DNA of 64,000 nucleotides. Origin: Methylobacterium sp. J-076 (GTDB lineage Bacteria > Pseudomonadota > Alphaproteobacteria > Rhizobiales > Beijerinckiaceae). Below are positions 29,290 through 40,155 of this stretch, piece after piece. The DNA lies in assembly GCF_022829405.1 (NCBI RefSeq), contig NZ_JAKSXW010000038.1, forward strand, positions 1-64,000. Direction: 5' to 3'. Each line of letters opens with the position of its first letter. Position 1 is the stretch's first letter. The notes beneath the pieces were generated by a model, which did not search any database, was not told the DNA's origin, and worked only from the letters and a program-made list of their open reading frames with translations. A program made the position numbers and the translations under genes.

Positions 29290-30801
29290 ATGACGAACCA
29301 CCTCTTCGCTCTCATCCGCGACGGCATCTCCGATCCCGCCAAGCCCGTCATCGAGACGCCTGACGGACGCAGCCACTCCTATGCCGACCTGATCGCCCGG
29401 TCCGGCGCCTACGCCGCCGCCCTGGTGGCGGCCGGGGTCGCGCCGGGGGACCGGGTGGCGGTGCAGGTGGAGAAGAGCGCCGAGGTGATCTTCCTCTACC
29501 TCGGCGTGGTGCGGGCGGGGGCGGTGTTCCTGCCCCTCAACACCGCCTACACCCCGGCCGAGATCGGCTACTTCCTCGGGGACGCCGAGCCCGCGGTGTT
29601 CGTGTGCGATCCGGCCCGGCGCGAGGCCCTGGCCGGGGCCGCCTCCGGCGTGGGGCGGGTCTGGACCCTCGACGCCGCGGGCGCCGGGAGCGCCGCCGCG
29701 GCGGCGGACGCGCAGGACGGGACCGCCTTCGCCGACGTGGCCCGCGGCCCGGAGGATCTGGCGGCGATCCTCTACACCTCCGGCACGACGGGGCGCTCGA
29801 AGGGCGCCATGCTCAGCCACGACAACCTCGCCTCGAACGCCCGGGTGATGGTCGATGTCTGGCGCTTCACCGCCGACGACGTGCTGATCCACGCCCTGCC
29901 GGTGTTCCACACCCACGGCCTGTTCGTGGCGACCAACACCGTGCTGGCGAGCGGCGGCACGATGCTGTTCCTCCCCCGCCTCGACCCCAAGACGATCCTG
30001 GCGCTGATGCCCCGGGCCACCGCGATGATGGGCGTGCCGACCTTCTACACCCGCCTCCTCAAGGAGCCGGGCCTGACCAGGGAGGCGGCGAAGGCCATCC
30101 GCCTGTTCACCTCGGGCTCGGCGCCGCTGCTCGCCGAGACCCACCGGGACTGGCAGGCCCGCACCGGCCACGCCATCCTCGAACGCTACGGCATGACCGA
30201 GACGAACATGAGCACGTCGAACCCCTATGACGGGGACCGGGTGGCGGGCACCGTGGGCTTCCCCCTGCCGGGCGTGTCCCTGCGCGTGGTCGATCCCGAC
30301 AGCGGTGCGGAGCTCGGCCCCGACGAGGTCGGGATGATCGAGGTGAAAGGCGCCAACGTCTTCAAGGGCTACTGGCGCATGCCGGACAAGACCGCCGCGG
30401 AGTTCCGGCCGGACGGGTTCTTCATCACCGGCGACCTCGGCAAGGTCGATGGCGCGGGCTACGTCCACATCGTCGGCCGCGGCAAGGACCTGATCATCTC
30501 GGGGGGCTTCAACGTCTACCCGAAGGAGGTCGAGACCGAGATCGATGGCCTGCCCGGCATCGTCGAATCGGCCGTGATCGGCCTGCCCCATCCCGATTTC
30601 GGGGAGGCGGTGACGGCGGTGGTGGTCGGCGGGGAGGGCGCCCCGGCCGAGGCGGCGGTCGTCGCGGCGCTGGAAGGCCGGCTCGCCAAGTTCAAATGCC
30701 CGAAGCGCGTCCTGTTCGTGGACGAGTTGCCCCGCAACACGATGGGCAAGGTGCAGAAGAACGTCCTACGGGAGCAGTTCGCGGGACTGTTCGGGGGGTG
30801 A
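29290..30801 (+). CDS. matB: Malonyl-CoA synthetase (AMP-forming acyl-CoA ligase)
   Basis: 503 aa, a member of the ANL superfamily. It shows the phosphate-binding loop YTSGTTGRSKGAM near residue 160, LPVFHTHGLFVA, the YGMTETNM motif near 297, TGDLGKVDGAGYVHIVGR before the hinge, and the C-terminal catalytic lysine in NTMGKVQKN. VFHTHGLF and RYGMTETNMS are features of MatB, which activates malonate (and methylmalonate) with ATP and CoA. The neighbour malonyl-CoA decarboxylase supports malonate as substrate. The two genes are probably cotranscribed. Confidence 0.93.
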   Translation: MTNHLFALIRDGISDPAKPVIETPDGRSHSYADLIARSGAYAAALVAAGVAPGDRVAVQVEKSAEVIFLYLGVVRAGAVFLPLNTAYTPAEIGYFLGDAEPAVFVCDPARREALAGAASGVGRVWTLDAAGAGSAAAAADAQDGTAFADVARGPEDLAAILYTSGTTGRSKGAMLSHDNLASNARVMVDVWRFTADDVLIHALPVFHTHGLFVATNTVLASGGTMLFLPRLDPKTILALMPRATAMMGVPTFYTRLLKEPGLTREAAKAIRLFTSGSAPLLAETHRDWQARTGHAILERYGMTETNMSTSNPYDGDRVAGTVGFPLPGVSLRVVDPDSGAELGPDEVGMIEVKGANVFKGYWRMPDKTAAEFRPDGFFITGDLGKVDGAGYVHIVGRGKDLIISGGFNVYPKEVETEIDGLPGIVESAVIGLPHPDFGEAVTAVVVGGEGAPAEAAVVAALEGRLAKFKCPKRVLFVDELPRNTMGKVQKNVLREQFAGLFGG

Positions 30802-30900
30802 TTTTTCGCTTCCTCGCCGTCATGGCGAGAGGAGGTGGCACGCGGGGACCGCGGCTTCTCCGGAGGCCGGGTTCCCCTCTCCCCCCCTGCTGCTCAGGGT

Positions 30901-31028
30901 ACCCTCCCCCGCAGAGGGGGGAGGGGGTGCAGCTGGCCGCGACAGCTTGATCGGGCGGCCTTGGCGGAGACACCCGCCCACGGGTCTCAACCCCGCCACC
31001 GCTCCCTCCCCCCTCTGCGGGGGAGGGT
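30901..31028. repeat. Inverted repeat with 25-bp perfect arms
   Basis: Arms at 30901-30925 and 31004-31028 are perfect reverse complements (core CCCTCCCCCGCAGAGGGGG), 78 bp apart, and partial similarity continues outward to about 30870 and 31058. It fills the 300-bp gap between matB and the convergent minus-strand operon and resembles a palindromic miniature element. The gap holds no supported gene. A transcript from either side would fold here, so it could also act as a bidirectional terminator. Confidence 0.75.
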
Positions 31029-31101
31029 GGCCCCCGAAGGGGGTCGGGAGAGGGGAGCGACGGTGCCGGACAAGGCACCGCCCACCCCATCGCGCCCCTT
31101 C

Positions 31102-31860
31102 CTACAGCGTATGCTGCGTCCGCTCTCCGACCGGGGGCGCCGCCTTGTCGTCCGTGCCCTCGGTGGCCTTGCGGACCACCTCGTTGAGGTTGTCCGGATC
31201 GAGGGCGGTCTGCACGAATTCCCGGCCGCGATGGGTCATCTCGCGAGCGTAGCGCAGGCCCTGGTCACGGACCTCGTCGGCATAGGGGCCGATGTTGCGG
31301 TCCTCCTGCCGGGTGCGCGGCAGCAGCGCCCCGAGCAGCAGGCCGGCGGCGACGCCCACCACGCCCACGAGGAGGGGGTTGTCCTCCACGAAGCGTTCGA
31401 CGTTCGTCCGGCTGCGCCGCAGGCCGTCGAGGCCCTGGACGGTCAGGTCGTCCAGGCGGCGCATGTGGCGGCGGTGGAGCTCGCCGGCTCGCTCACGGGC
31501 CTCGTCGTAGACGGCGCCCGCCCGGTCCCGGACCTGATCCGCCGAGCCGCCGAGGCGGTCATGGATGTCGTCGGCGAGGCCGGAGATCCGCTCCCGGGCC
31601 CGGTCGGCGAGGTCGGAGGCCTTGTCCCCGAGGTCGGAGGCCGTCTCCGACGCCCGGTCGCCGAGGGCGGACGCCTTGTCCGCGGCCCGGTCGACGGAGG
31701 CCGAGGCGGCGCCCGGCAGGGGATCGTGCCGGCCGTCGGGGTCGGGGCGGAGGCCGAAGCCGCCGGGCGGCGGGTTCAGGGGATCGCCCTTGCCCGCGGG
31801 ATCGGGGCGCAGGGTATGGTCCCCGGCCGAGCCCGGCGAATGGAGCGGCTTGTCGGTCAT
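31102..31860 (-). CDS. DUF883/ElaB-like membrane-anchored stress protein
   Basis: 252 aa. The N-terminal 50 residues are Pro/Gly/Asp-rich; residues 55-150 carry repeated Ala/Asp/Arg heptad-like helices (DRASETASDLGDKASDLADRA style) like late-embryogenesis or apolipoprotein-type amphipathic helices. A single membrane segment follows near 163-180 (NPLLVGVVGVAAGLLLGALLP), a pattern seen in the DUF883/ElaB/YqjD group that anchors to the inner membrane in stress or stationary phase. It is the last gene of a four-gene minus-strand unit. No enzymatic role is indicated; envelope or nucleoid protection during stress is inference. Confidence 0.75.
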   Translation of the reverse strand: MTDKPLHSPGSAGDHTLRPDPAGKGDPLNPPPGGFGLRPDPDGRHDPLPGAASASVDRAADKASALGDRASETASDLGDKASDLADRARERISGLADDIHDRLGGSADQVRDRAGAVYDEARERAGELHRRHMRRLDDLTVQGLDGLRRSRTNVERFVEDNPLLVGVVGVAAGLLLGALLPRTRQEDRNIGPYADEVRDQGLRYAREMTHRGREFVQTALDPDNLNEVVRKATEGTDDKAAPPVGERTQHTL

Positions 31861-31919
31861 GCTCGTGTCCTTGGCGCTGTCGCGTGGCTCGAAGGCCCCA
31901 GGCCGTGCGGCCGGGGCGG

Positions 31920-32300
31920 TCAGATCTCGGTCTTCCGGAGGGGATCGTAGACCGGGCGGGCCCCGGGGCCGTCGGGGTCGTAATCCCGCACCGCGTCGGT
32001 GGCGATGGCATCCACCCGCGCGGCCGAGACCTGCGTGCGGCGGCGCTCGGTCTCCTTGGCCATGCGGCTGAACAGCATCCCGACGCCGGCCGCGATCAGC
32101 AGCACCGGCACGGGGTTGCGGCGCACCGCGTCCAGGGCGCCGTCGTAGACAGAGGCGAGCTGGGGCACGCGCTTGGCGTTACCCAGCATCTCGTCCACGA
32201 TGTTGGGGACGGAGAGGCGGCCCTGGATCTGGTCGATCGTCTCATCGAGACGGGCGCGGCTCTCCTCGATCTCGCGCTCGAGGTCGTTCATCGAACTCAT
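31920..32300 (-). CDS. DUF3618 family protein
   Basis: 126 aa from the ATG at 32300 (GAGAAA upstream); the frame is open to an ATG at 32345, which would overlap the holin-like gene. The N-terminal helix DLEREIEESRARLDETID is the hallmark of DUF3618, followed by a membrane segment near residues 63-78 (NPVPVLLIAAGVGMLF) and a charged tail with DPDGPGARPVYDP. DUF3618 proteins occur next to holin-like DUF1469 proteins in alphaproteobacteria and are thought to act in the envelope under stress. It lies 10 bp after the holin-like gene. Confidence 0.88.
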   Translation of the reverse strand: MSSMNDLEREIEESRARLDETIDQIQGRLSVPNIVDEMLGNAKRVPQLASVYDGALDAVRRNPVPVLLIAAGVGMLFSRMAKETERRRTQVSAARVDAIATDAVRDYDPDGPGARPVYDPLRKTEI

Positions 32301-32310
32301 GACGGCTTTC

Positions 32311-32721
32311 TCATCCTGAGACGCGTTCCGACAGGGCCTGGGCATCCTGCCGGACCTGACGGGTGGTGCGGGTGGGGGCCAGGGTCGAGAGTGACAGCAC
32401 GCTCCGCGCCCACAGGGCCATGCCCAGGGCGAGGGCGAACAGGGTGCCGCCGACGATCAGCGCCGCCAGCCATTCCGAGCCGACGACGGTGGCGAGCCAC
32501 TTCACGAAGGCATCGATCAGCACCAGGAGGGCGACGACGGCGAAGACCGCGGCCCCGACCATGCAGGCGAGGCCGGCGACGAGCTGGCGGGCATTGCGCG
32601 CCATCTCCGCCCGGAACAGGGCGATTTCCTTGCGGGCGAGCTCGTTGGTCTCGCGCAGGGCCTCGCCGATCAGGCCCTGGATGCTGGCGGCCGGCTGCCG
32701 GGGGTCGGGGCCTTGGCTCAT
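32311..32721 (-). CDS. Phage holin family protein (DUF1469, actinobacterial holin-X type)
   Basis: 136 aa. An N-terminal amphipathic helix (IQGLIGEALRETNELARKEIAL, given in part) leads to two membrane segments near residues 48-75 and 82-108, followed by a short basic tail: the layout of the Phage_holin_3_6/DUF1469 family. Despite the name, chromosomal members are not phage genes; they sit with DUF3618 and similar stress proteins. It starts two bases after the stop of the upstream gene, so translation is probably coupled. Confidence 0.85.
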   Translation of the reverse strand: MSQGPDPRQPAASIQGLIGEALRETNELARKEIALFRAEMARNARQLVAGLACMVGAAVFAVVALLVLIDAFVKWLATVVGSEWLAALIVGGTLFALALGMALWARSVLSLSTLAPTRTTRQVRQDAQALSERVSG

Positions 32722-32723
32722 GG

Positions 32724-33257
32724 TCAGGCCCTGAAGGTGTCGCGGGCGTCGCCGCCGAGGGGAGCGTGGTCGTCCGGGGCGTTCGAGGACTTGATGAAGC
32801 GGGCCGCGAGCAGGCCGACCATGAAGGTGCCCACCGCCACGGCCACGGGGGCCCGGCGGGCGATCGACTCGGCCTCGCCGTAGAAGTCGCTCAGGCTGCG
32901 CCGCTCGATCGAGGTGCCGAGCTGCTCCAGCCCGTCCGCCGCGCTGTCGAAGAAGGCCCGCACATGCGGCTTGTCCGACATGTCGCGGCCCGAGCCGCGC
33001 AGGGACCGCGCGAGGTCCTGCACCGACTGCGCCGCCTCGCCCTTGCGGCGCTCCACATAATCCTGCGCCTGGAGCCGGGCCGCATCGAGCAAGCCCCGGC
33101 CCTGTTCCGCCGCCACCCCGGCGAGGTTCTCCACATCGCCCTGGAGGCCGCGCCACTCGGCCTTCGTCTTCTCGGCCTCGGGGCCGGTCGATCCGGCGGT
33201 GGAGGCGCCGTGCAGCCCCTCATGGGGGACGCCGTGCGGGAATTCGGGTTCGGCCAT
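32724..33257 (-). CDS. Hypothetical envelope-stress protein with C-terminal membrane segment
   Basis: 177 aa, first gene of the four-gene minus-strand unit. It is hydrophilic and helical to about residue 135, with QAQDYVERRKGEAAQSVQDLARSL (in part) predicted as an amphipathic or coiled-coil helix, then one membrane segment (VAVAVGTFMVGLLAARF, about 138-154) and a short acidic tail. It resembles proteins annotated as nutrient-deprivation-induced in rhizobia, but I cannot assign a named domain. A candidate EcfG promoter lies at 33401-33425. The unit as a whole looks like a general-stress envelope operon. Confidence 0.75.
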   Translation of the reverse strand: MAEPEFPHGVPHEGLHGASTAGSTGPEAEKTKAEWRGLQGDVENLAGVAAEQGRGLLDAARLQAQDYVERRKGEAAQSVQDLARSLRGSGRDMSDKPHVRAFFDSAADGLEQLGTSIERRSLSDFYGEAESIARRAPVAVAVGTFMVGLLAARFIKSSNAPDDHAPLGGDARDTFRA

Positions 33258-33643
33258 CGCGCTGACACTCCTCGCGCATCCCCACCGGATCGGACGCCGG
33301 ACCGGTGAGGACGCGTTGAAACCAGGGTTCGGGTGCCGTGTCCGATCACCGCGTGGGCTCGGGCCGGCTCCGGTGCCGCGGCATCCCGCGACGGCTGAGT
33401 AACCGGCTGAGCCTGCGACAGTTCCTCCCCATTCTCCCGAAAGCCGCGCGGCTCAGCTTGCGTTCACGCGGGCTGAGGCATGAGCGCAGCTCTTACCTCC
33501 GGGCGTCTCCTGCTGCTTGACCTGCACCCGGCTTCGCGCTTGGGTTGATTGCGTTAAGGATCGCCTCTCGTCGAGACGCGTTCTACACACGGTATCTGTG
33601 CGTCGGCGCGGGCTTTTCGCGCCTGGAACGGGAGCCCACCCGC
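33258..33643. promoter_or_regulatory. Divergent promoter region between the envelope-stress operon and otsA
   Basis: 386 bp with no supported gene. It holds a minus-strand GGAAC-N18-TT element at 33401-33425 facing the stress operon. On the otsA side there is GGGAG before the GTG start at 33644, but no convincing EcfG-type element: the GGAAC at 33625 lies too close to the start and has no partner. Confidence 0.5.
33401..33425 (-). promoter_or_regulatory. Candidate EcfG/RpoE2 general-stress promoter of the envelope-stress operon
   Basis: On the minus strand GGAAC (33425-33421) is followed by exactly 18 bases and then TT (33402-33401). This fits the alphaproteobacterial general-stress sigma consensus GGAAC-N18/19-TT, though the two bases before TT are GG rather than the favoured CG. 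It lies about 145 bp upstream of the first gene of the operon. Confidence 0.5.
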
Positions 33644-35065
33644 GTGGCACGCCTTGTGATCGTATCGAACCGCGTGGCGGTCCCGGAAGAGGGCGGCAAG
33701 GCCGTCGCGGCCGGCGGCCTCGCGGTGGCGGTCAAGGAGGCGTTCAGCGCCTACGAGGGGCTGTGGTTCGGCTGGAGCGGCCGGATCACCGAGGATCCCT
33801 CCGAGGAGCCGACCCTCATCGACCGGGGCCGGGTGCAGTACGCGGTGGTGGACCTCTCGCCCCAGGACCACGCGGAATATTACGCCGGCTTCGCGAACCG
33901 GGCCCTGTGGCCGATCATGCATTACCGGCTCGGGCTCGGCGCCTTCTCGCGCTCGGACTATTCGGGCTACAGCCGGGTGAACCGCACCTTCGCCCGGGCG
34001 CTGGCCAAGCTCGTCGACCCCGACGACATCATCTGGGTGCACGACTACCACCTGTTGCCCCTCGCCGCGGAGCTGCGTGGCCTCGGGCTCGACAACCCGA
34101 TCGGCTATTTCCACCACATCCCGTGGCCGGCGGCGGACGTGTTCAACTCGCTCCCGGCGAGCGGTGAATTGCTGCGGGCGATCGTCGACTACGACCTGAT
34201 CGGCCTGCAGACCGACCCGGACGTGCAGAACCTGCAGCGCAACCTGATCGATTCGCTCCGGGCGATCCCGCTCGGCGGCGGCTCGCTGATGGTCGAAGGG
34301 CGCCGGACCCGGATCAAGAGCTTCCCCATCGGCATCGACGTGGCGGGCTTCCAGGAGGCCGCCGAGAAGGCCGGCTCCAACAAGGTCGTGCGCGAGACCA
34401 TGGCGGGCCTGCGGACCCGCAAATTGCTGATCGGCGTCGACCGCCTGGACTATTCCAAGGGCGTCCCTGAGCGGATGGAGGCGGTGGAGAGCTTCTTCGC
34501 CTCGAACCCCGACCAGCGCGGCAACGTCACCTACATCCAGATCACCCCGAAATCCCGCAGCGAGGTGCCCGAATACGAGCAGCTCGCCCGCGACGTGAAC
34601 GAGAAGGTTGGCGAGATCAACGGGTCGCTCGGCGACCCGGCCTGGACGCCGATCCAGTACATCACCAAGGCCTATCCCCGGCCGGTGCTCGCGGGCCTGT
34701 ACCGGGCGGCCCGGGTCGGCCTCGTCACGCCGATGCGCGACGGGATGAACCTCGTGGCCAAGGAATACGTCGTCGCGCAGAGCGAGGACGACCCGGGCGT
34801 GCTGGTGCTGTCGAAGTTCGCGGGCGCGGCCCGGCAATTGCCGGAGGCGCTGCTGGTCAACCCCTACGACCGGTTCGAGGTGGCCGAGGCGATCCGCATG
34901 GCCCTCTACATGCCCAAGTCCGAGCGCGTCGCCCGCTGGCGGCCGATGGCCGAGCGCATGGCCCGCGAGGATGTGGATTGGTGGGCGCGCAACTTCCTGG
35001 TGGAGCTGGAGGCGTTCCGCACCACCGAGCGCGAGCCGCCGACCGCCGCCGCCGCGGCGGAATAG
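33644..35065 (+). CDS. otsA: Trehalose-6-phosphate synthase
   Basis: 473 aa from the GTG at 33644, with GGGAG nine bases upstream; the upstream extension to 33545 is not protein-like. GT20 landmarks are VSNRVAVP and GGLAVAV at the N-terminus, [38 protein letters not shown] and [14 protein letters not shown] at the C-terminus. It joins UDP-glucose (or another nucleotide glucose) to glucose-6-phosphate. No trehalose-6-phosphate phosphatase (otsB) is in the window, so the phosphatase must be encoded elsewhere. It is followed 25 bp later by glgX, so it leads the plus-strand glucan/trehalose gene run. Confidence 0.96.
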   Translation: MARLVIVSNRVAVPEEGGKAVAAGGLAVAVKEAFSAYEGLWFGWSGRITEDPSEEPTLIDRGRVQYAVVDLSPQDHAEYYAGFANRALWPIMHYRLGLGAFSRSDYSGYSRVNRTFARALAKLVDPDDIIWVHDYHLLPLAAELRGLGLDNPIGYFHHIPWPAADVFNSLPASGELLRAIVDYDLIGLQTDPDVQNLQRNLIDSLRAIPLGGGSLMVEGRRTRIKSFPIGIDVAGFQEAAEKAGSNKVVRETMAGLRTRKLLIGVDRLDYSKGVPERMEAVESFFASNPDQRGNVTYIQITPKSRSEVPEYEQLARDVNEKVGEINGSLGDPAWTPIQYITKAYPRPVLAGLYRAARVGLVTPMRDGMNLVAKEYVVAQSEDDPGVLVLSKFAGAARQLPEALLVNPYDRFEVAEAIRMALYMPKSERVARWRPMAERMAREDVDWWARNFLVELEAFRTTEREPPTAAAAAE

Positions 35066-35090
35066 CCCCGATCCCTTCCGGACCACGCCC

Positions 35091-37205
<2,115 letters not shown>

Positions 37206-37273
37206 GGGGGCAGTCGCGGACGCGGCGATTTCGGATTATCCTCCGGTCCGGTCCGAACGACGGGAGACACGAG

Positions 37274-37585
37274 ATGGAGCGCGAGCCCTGGCCCGCCGCC
37301 TCCGACGAGCCGGAAGACGAGACCACCCTGCCACCGGACACGGCGCGGGTGGACGCCGTCCTGGCCCGGGCGGTCGAGAGCGGCCTCACCGCCGGACGCA
37401 GCGATGCGATCGCGGGGAGGGTGCCCGCCCGCCTCGTCGCCCGCGCCAAGGCCCGCACCGGCCTCACCGACGACGCGGCGCTGCTCGCGTTCGCCCTGGC
37501 GAACATCGCCGTGGAGGACCGCTTCGCCCCGACCTTCCGCGCCCTGCGGGGCAGCGTCGACCCGAGCCTCGACCTCGAATTCTGA
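37274..37585 (+). CDS. Putative antitoxin of a PIN-domain toxin
   Basis: 103 aa with GGGAGAC upstream of the ATG. Residues 1-25 are acidic; then RSDAIAGRVPARLVARAKARTGLTDDAALLAFALANIA looks like a ribbon-helix-helix-type segment (RVPARLV strand plus two helices, quoted in parts), and the tail ends in an acidic DLDLEF. This layout resembles the small antitoxins found upstream of PIN-domain toxins in rhizobia. The gene ends ten bases before a PIN-like gene. DNA binding and neutralisation of the toxin are inferred from position and layout only. Confidence 0.65.
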   Translation: MEREPWPAASDEPEDETTLPPDTARVDAVLARAVESGLTAGRSDAIAGRVPARLVARAKARTGLTDDAALLAFALANIAVEDRFAPTFRALRGSVDPSLDLEF

Positions 37586-37595
37586 CGGGGCGGGC

Positions 37596-38156
37596 GTGGC
37601 CTTCACCTTCCGGGCGGCCGAGCGGGCACGCCGGTTCGACCCGGGCCGCACGCTGGCCCGGCGCGACGATGCCGACCTTCCCTTCCTCGGTGCCGAGGCC
37701 GCGGCCGGCAACGGCCTGCTCCTCGATACCTGCGTCTACATCGACCAGATGCAGGGGCGGGCCCCGCCGACGGTGCAGGATTGCCTCGACATCCGCATCG
37801 TCCATCACAGCATGGTCGCCGTGCAGGAGCTGATGCACACGGTCGGGATCCTCGACCCCGACGACCCCCGCAGCGCCCGGGCGGTCGCGGCCATCGAGCG
37901 GGTGGTCGATGCGATGCCGCCGCACCGGCTGCTCCTGCCCGATGCGGAGACCCTGGCGAGCGCGGCGGTGCATGCCGGCATCCTGTGCCGGCGGCAGGGC
38001 TATGGGAAGGACGGCCGCTTCCGCGCCTTCAACAACTGCGTGCTGTTCCTCCAGGCGAGGAAGCTCGGCCTGACGCTCCTGACCCGCAACGTCGGCGACA
38101 TCGACATCCTGTTGCAGATGCGGCCGGACGGTCGCGCGCTGTTCTACCGGACCTGA
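37596..38156 (+). CDS. PIN-domain protein (VapC-like toxin candidate)
   Basis: 186 aa from a GTG with GGGGCGGG just upstream. A PIN-like acidic set is visible: LLLDTCVYID (first Asp), VAVQELMHTVG (Glu), and FNNCVLFLQARKLGLTLLTRNVGDID, in which the last strand carries Asn/Asp. PIN domains are Mg-dependent ribonucleases; VapC toxins cut tRNA or rRNA. The usual PIN length is about 130-150, so an N-terminal 40-residue extension is present. Together with the 103-aa protein it forms a compact type II pair lodged between glgX and treZ. It could instead be a housekeeping nuclease. Confidence 0.7.
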   Translation: MAFTFRAAERARRFDPGRTLARRDDADLPFLGAEAAAGNGLLLDTCVYIDQMQGRAPPTVQDCLDIRIVHHSMVAVQELMHTVGILDPDDPRSARAVAAIERVVDAMPPHRLLLPDAETLASAAVHAGILCRRQGYGKDGRFRAFNNCVLFLQARKLGLTLLTRNVGDIDILLQMRPDGRALFYRT

Positions 38157-38349
38157 CGCCGCGCGGGCGCCCCCGACGGTCCCGTGCCGATTGTCGGCCC
38201 TGCCCTGCAACCGCCGGCATCCCCTTCCGCCTTCGGCGCGCTACGTCCGTCGCATGGGAACCGGATGGGATCCGGGGCCTTCTCCACCGTGACACGCAGC
38301 GGCCCCGCTTCGCGGCGGATCGGGCGCGACTAGGAAGGATGGCGGCCTT

Positions 38350-40155
38350 ATGCGGCATGCCCACAGCATGGATTTCGGGGCCGAGATCGTCGGGGGCGGG
38401 GTGCGCTTCGCCCTCTGGGCGCCGACCGCGGAGAGCGTCACCGTCGTGGTGGACGGCACCGAGCACCCGTTGCCCCAGTCGGGCGGCGGCTGGCGGCGGA
38501 CCGCCCTGCCGGGGGTCAAGCCCGGCGCCCGCTACGGCTTCCGGATCGACGGCGACCTCGTGGTGCCCGATCCCGCCTCGCGCTTCCAGCCGGAGGACGT
38601 GTCCGGCCTCTCCGAGGTGATCGATCCCCACGCCTTCGCCTGGTCCGACGACAGCTGGCAGGGCCGCCCCTTCGAGGAGGCGGTGATCTACGAGTGCCAT
38701 GTCGGCGCGGCGACGCCGGAGGGGACCTACGAGGGCCTCGCCAAGCGCCTGCCCGACCTGAAGGCCCTCGGCGTCACCGCCATCGAGCTGCTGCCGCTCG
38801 CCGACTTCAAGGGCAGCCGCAACTGGGGCTACGACGGGGTGCTGCCCTACGCGCCGGACGGCGCCTACGGCCGCCCCGAGGACCTGAAACGCCTGATCGA
38901 CGCCGCCCACGGCCTCGGCCTGATGGTCTATCTCGACGCGGTCTACAACCACTTCGGCCCGGCGGGTAACTACCTGAACGCCTACGCGAAAACCTTCTTC
39001 ACCGAGCGCCACCAGACCCCGTGGGGCGCCGGCATCAACTTCGACGGCAAGGACAGCGGCGCCACGGTGCGCCAGTACTTCATCCAGAACGCCCTCTACT
39101 GGCTGGAGGAGTACCGGTTCGACGGCCTGCGCTTCGACGCCGTCCACGCCATCCTCGATGACTCGCCCCGGCACTTCCTGGCGGAACTCGGCGAGACGGT
39201 CCGGCGGACGTTCCCGGGGCGACACGTCCACCTGATGCTGGAGAACGAGAAGAACCAGGCCCGCTGGCTGGAGCGCGACGCGGGCGGGCGCCCGCGGATG
39301 CACGACGCCCAGTGGGCGGACGACCTCCACCATTGCTGGCACGTCCTGCTGACCGGCGAAGACGCCGGCTACTATGAGAGCTTTGCCGACAAACCGGTCG
39401 AGCGCCTCGCCCGCTGCCTGGCGGAGGGGTTCGCCTACCAGGGCGAGCCCTTCAAGACCCTGGACAACCACCCGAGGGGCGAGCCCTCGGGCCATCTGCC
39501 GCCCTCGGCCTTCGTGACCTTCCTCCAGAACCACGATCAGGTCGGCAACCGGGCGCTGGGCGAGCGCCTGAACCACCTCGCCGAGCCGGCAAAGCTGGCC
39601 CTGGCCCGGGCCGGCTTCCTGCTGGCGCCGCAGATCCCGATGCTGTGGATGGGCGAGGAATGGTCGGCCTCGGCCCCGTTCCTGTTCTTCGTGGACTTCG
39701 CCCCCGACGAGGAGCTGAACAAGGCGGTCCGCGAGGGCCGCCGCAAGGAGTTCAAGAGCTTCGCCGCCTTCGCCGACGACACCTCGCAGATCCCGGACCC
39801 CACCGACGAGGAGACCTTCCTTCAGTCCAAGCTCGACTGGTCGGAGCGGGAGCGCTCGCCGCACAGGGAGGTCCTGGCCGACACGACGCAGCTCCTCCGC
39901 CTGCGCCGGGACGTGGTGGTGCCGCTGGCCAAGTCCGGCACCCGGGGCGCCCGGGCGCAGCTGCCGCGGCCGGACGTGGTCGACTGCACCTGGACCTTCG
40001 GCGCCGGCACCCTGCGCTTCGTGGCGAATTTCGGCGCGGAGCCCTTCGTGGTCGAGCCGGGCGCGGGCCGCCTCGTCTGGACCAACGCCCCCGATGGCGC
40101 TGGCGCATCCCTGCCATCCTGGACCGGCGTGGTCCTGACGGAGTCCCACTCGTGA
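38350..40155 (+). CDS. treZ: Malto-oligosyltrehalose trehalohydrolase
   Basis: 601 aa (an ATG at 38368 is an alternative; AGGAAGG lies 11 bases before 38350). An N-terminal beta-sandwich (about 5-90) precedes the GH13_10 barrel with Asp263 (GLRFDAVHAI), Glu298 (MLENEKN) and Asp396 (LQNHDQVGN). ECHVGAATPEGTYEGLAKRL and NWGYDGVLPYAP are TreZ signatures. It releases trehalose from the maltooligosyl-trehalose made by TreY. The stop overlaps the GTG start of the MalQ-TreY fusion by four bases (GTGA), so the two partners are translated together. Confidence 0.96.
   Translation: MRHAHSMDFGAEIVGGGVRFALWAPTAESVTVVVDGTEHPLPQSGGGWRRTALPGVKPGARYGFRIDGDLVVPDPASRFQPEDVSGLSEVIDPHAFAWSDDSWQGRPFEEAVIYECHVGAATPEGTYEGLAKRLPDLKALGVTAIELLPLADFKGSRNWGYDGVLPYAPDGAYGRPEDLKRLIDAAHGLGLMVYLDAVYNHFGPAGNYLNAYAKTFFTERHQTPWGAGINFDGKDSGATVRQYFIQNALYWLEEYRFDGLRFDAVHAILDDSPRHFLAELGETVRRTFPGRHVHLMLENEKNQARWLERDAGGRPRMHDAQWADDLHHCWHVLLTGEDAGYYESFADKPVERLARCLAEGFAYQGEPFKTLDNHPRGEPSGHLPPSAFVTFLQNHDQVGNRALGERLNHLAEPAKLALARAGFLLAPQIPMLWMGEEWSASAPFLFFVDFAPDEELNKAVREGRRKEFKSFAAFADDTSQIPDPTDEETFLQSKLDWSERERSPHREVLADTTQLLRLRRDVVVPLAKSGTRGARAQLPRPDVVDCTWTFGAGTLRFVANFGAEPFVVEPGAGRLVWTNAPDGAGASLPSWTGVVLTESHS

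Noticed and set aside
32311..32721. Prophage remnant suggested by the holin-like gene
   Set aside because: No other phage genes are near; chromosomal DUF1469 genes with DUF3618 neighbours are not phage-derived.
33552..33555. EcfG promoter for otsA using the CGTT at 33552
   Set aside because: The sequence 17 bases upstream is GGCTT, not GGAAC.
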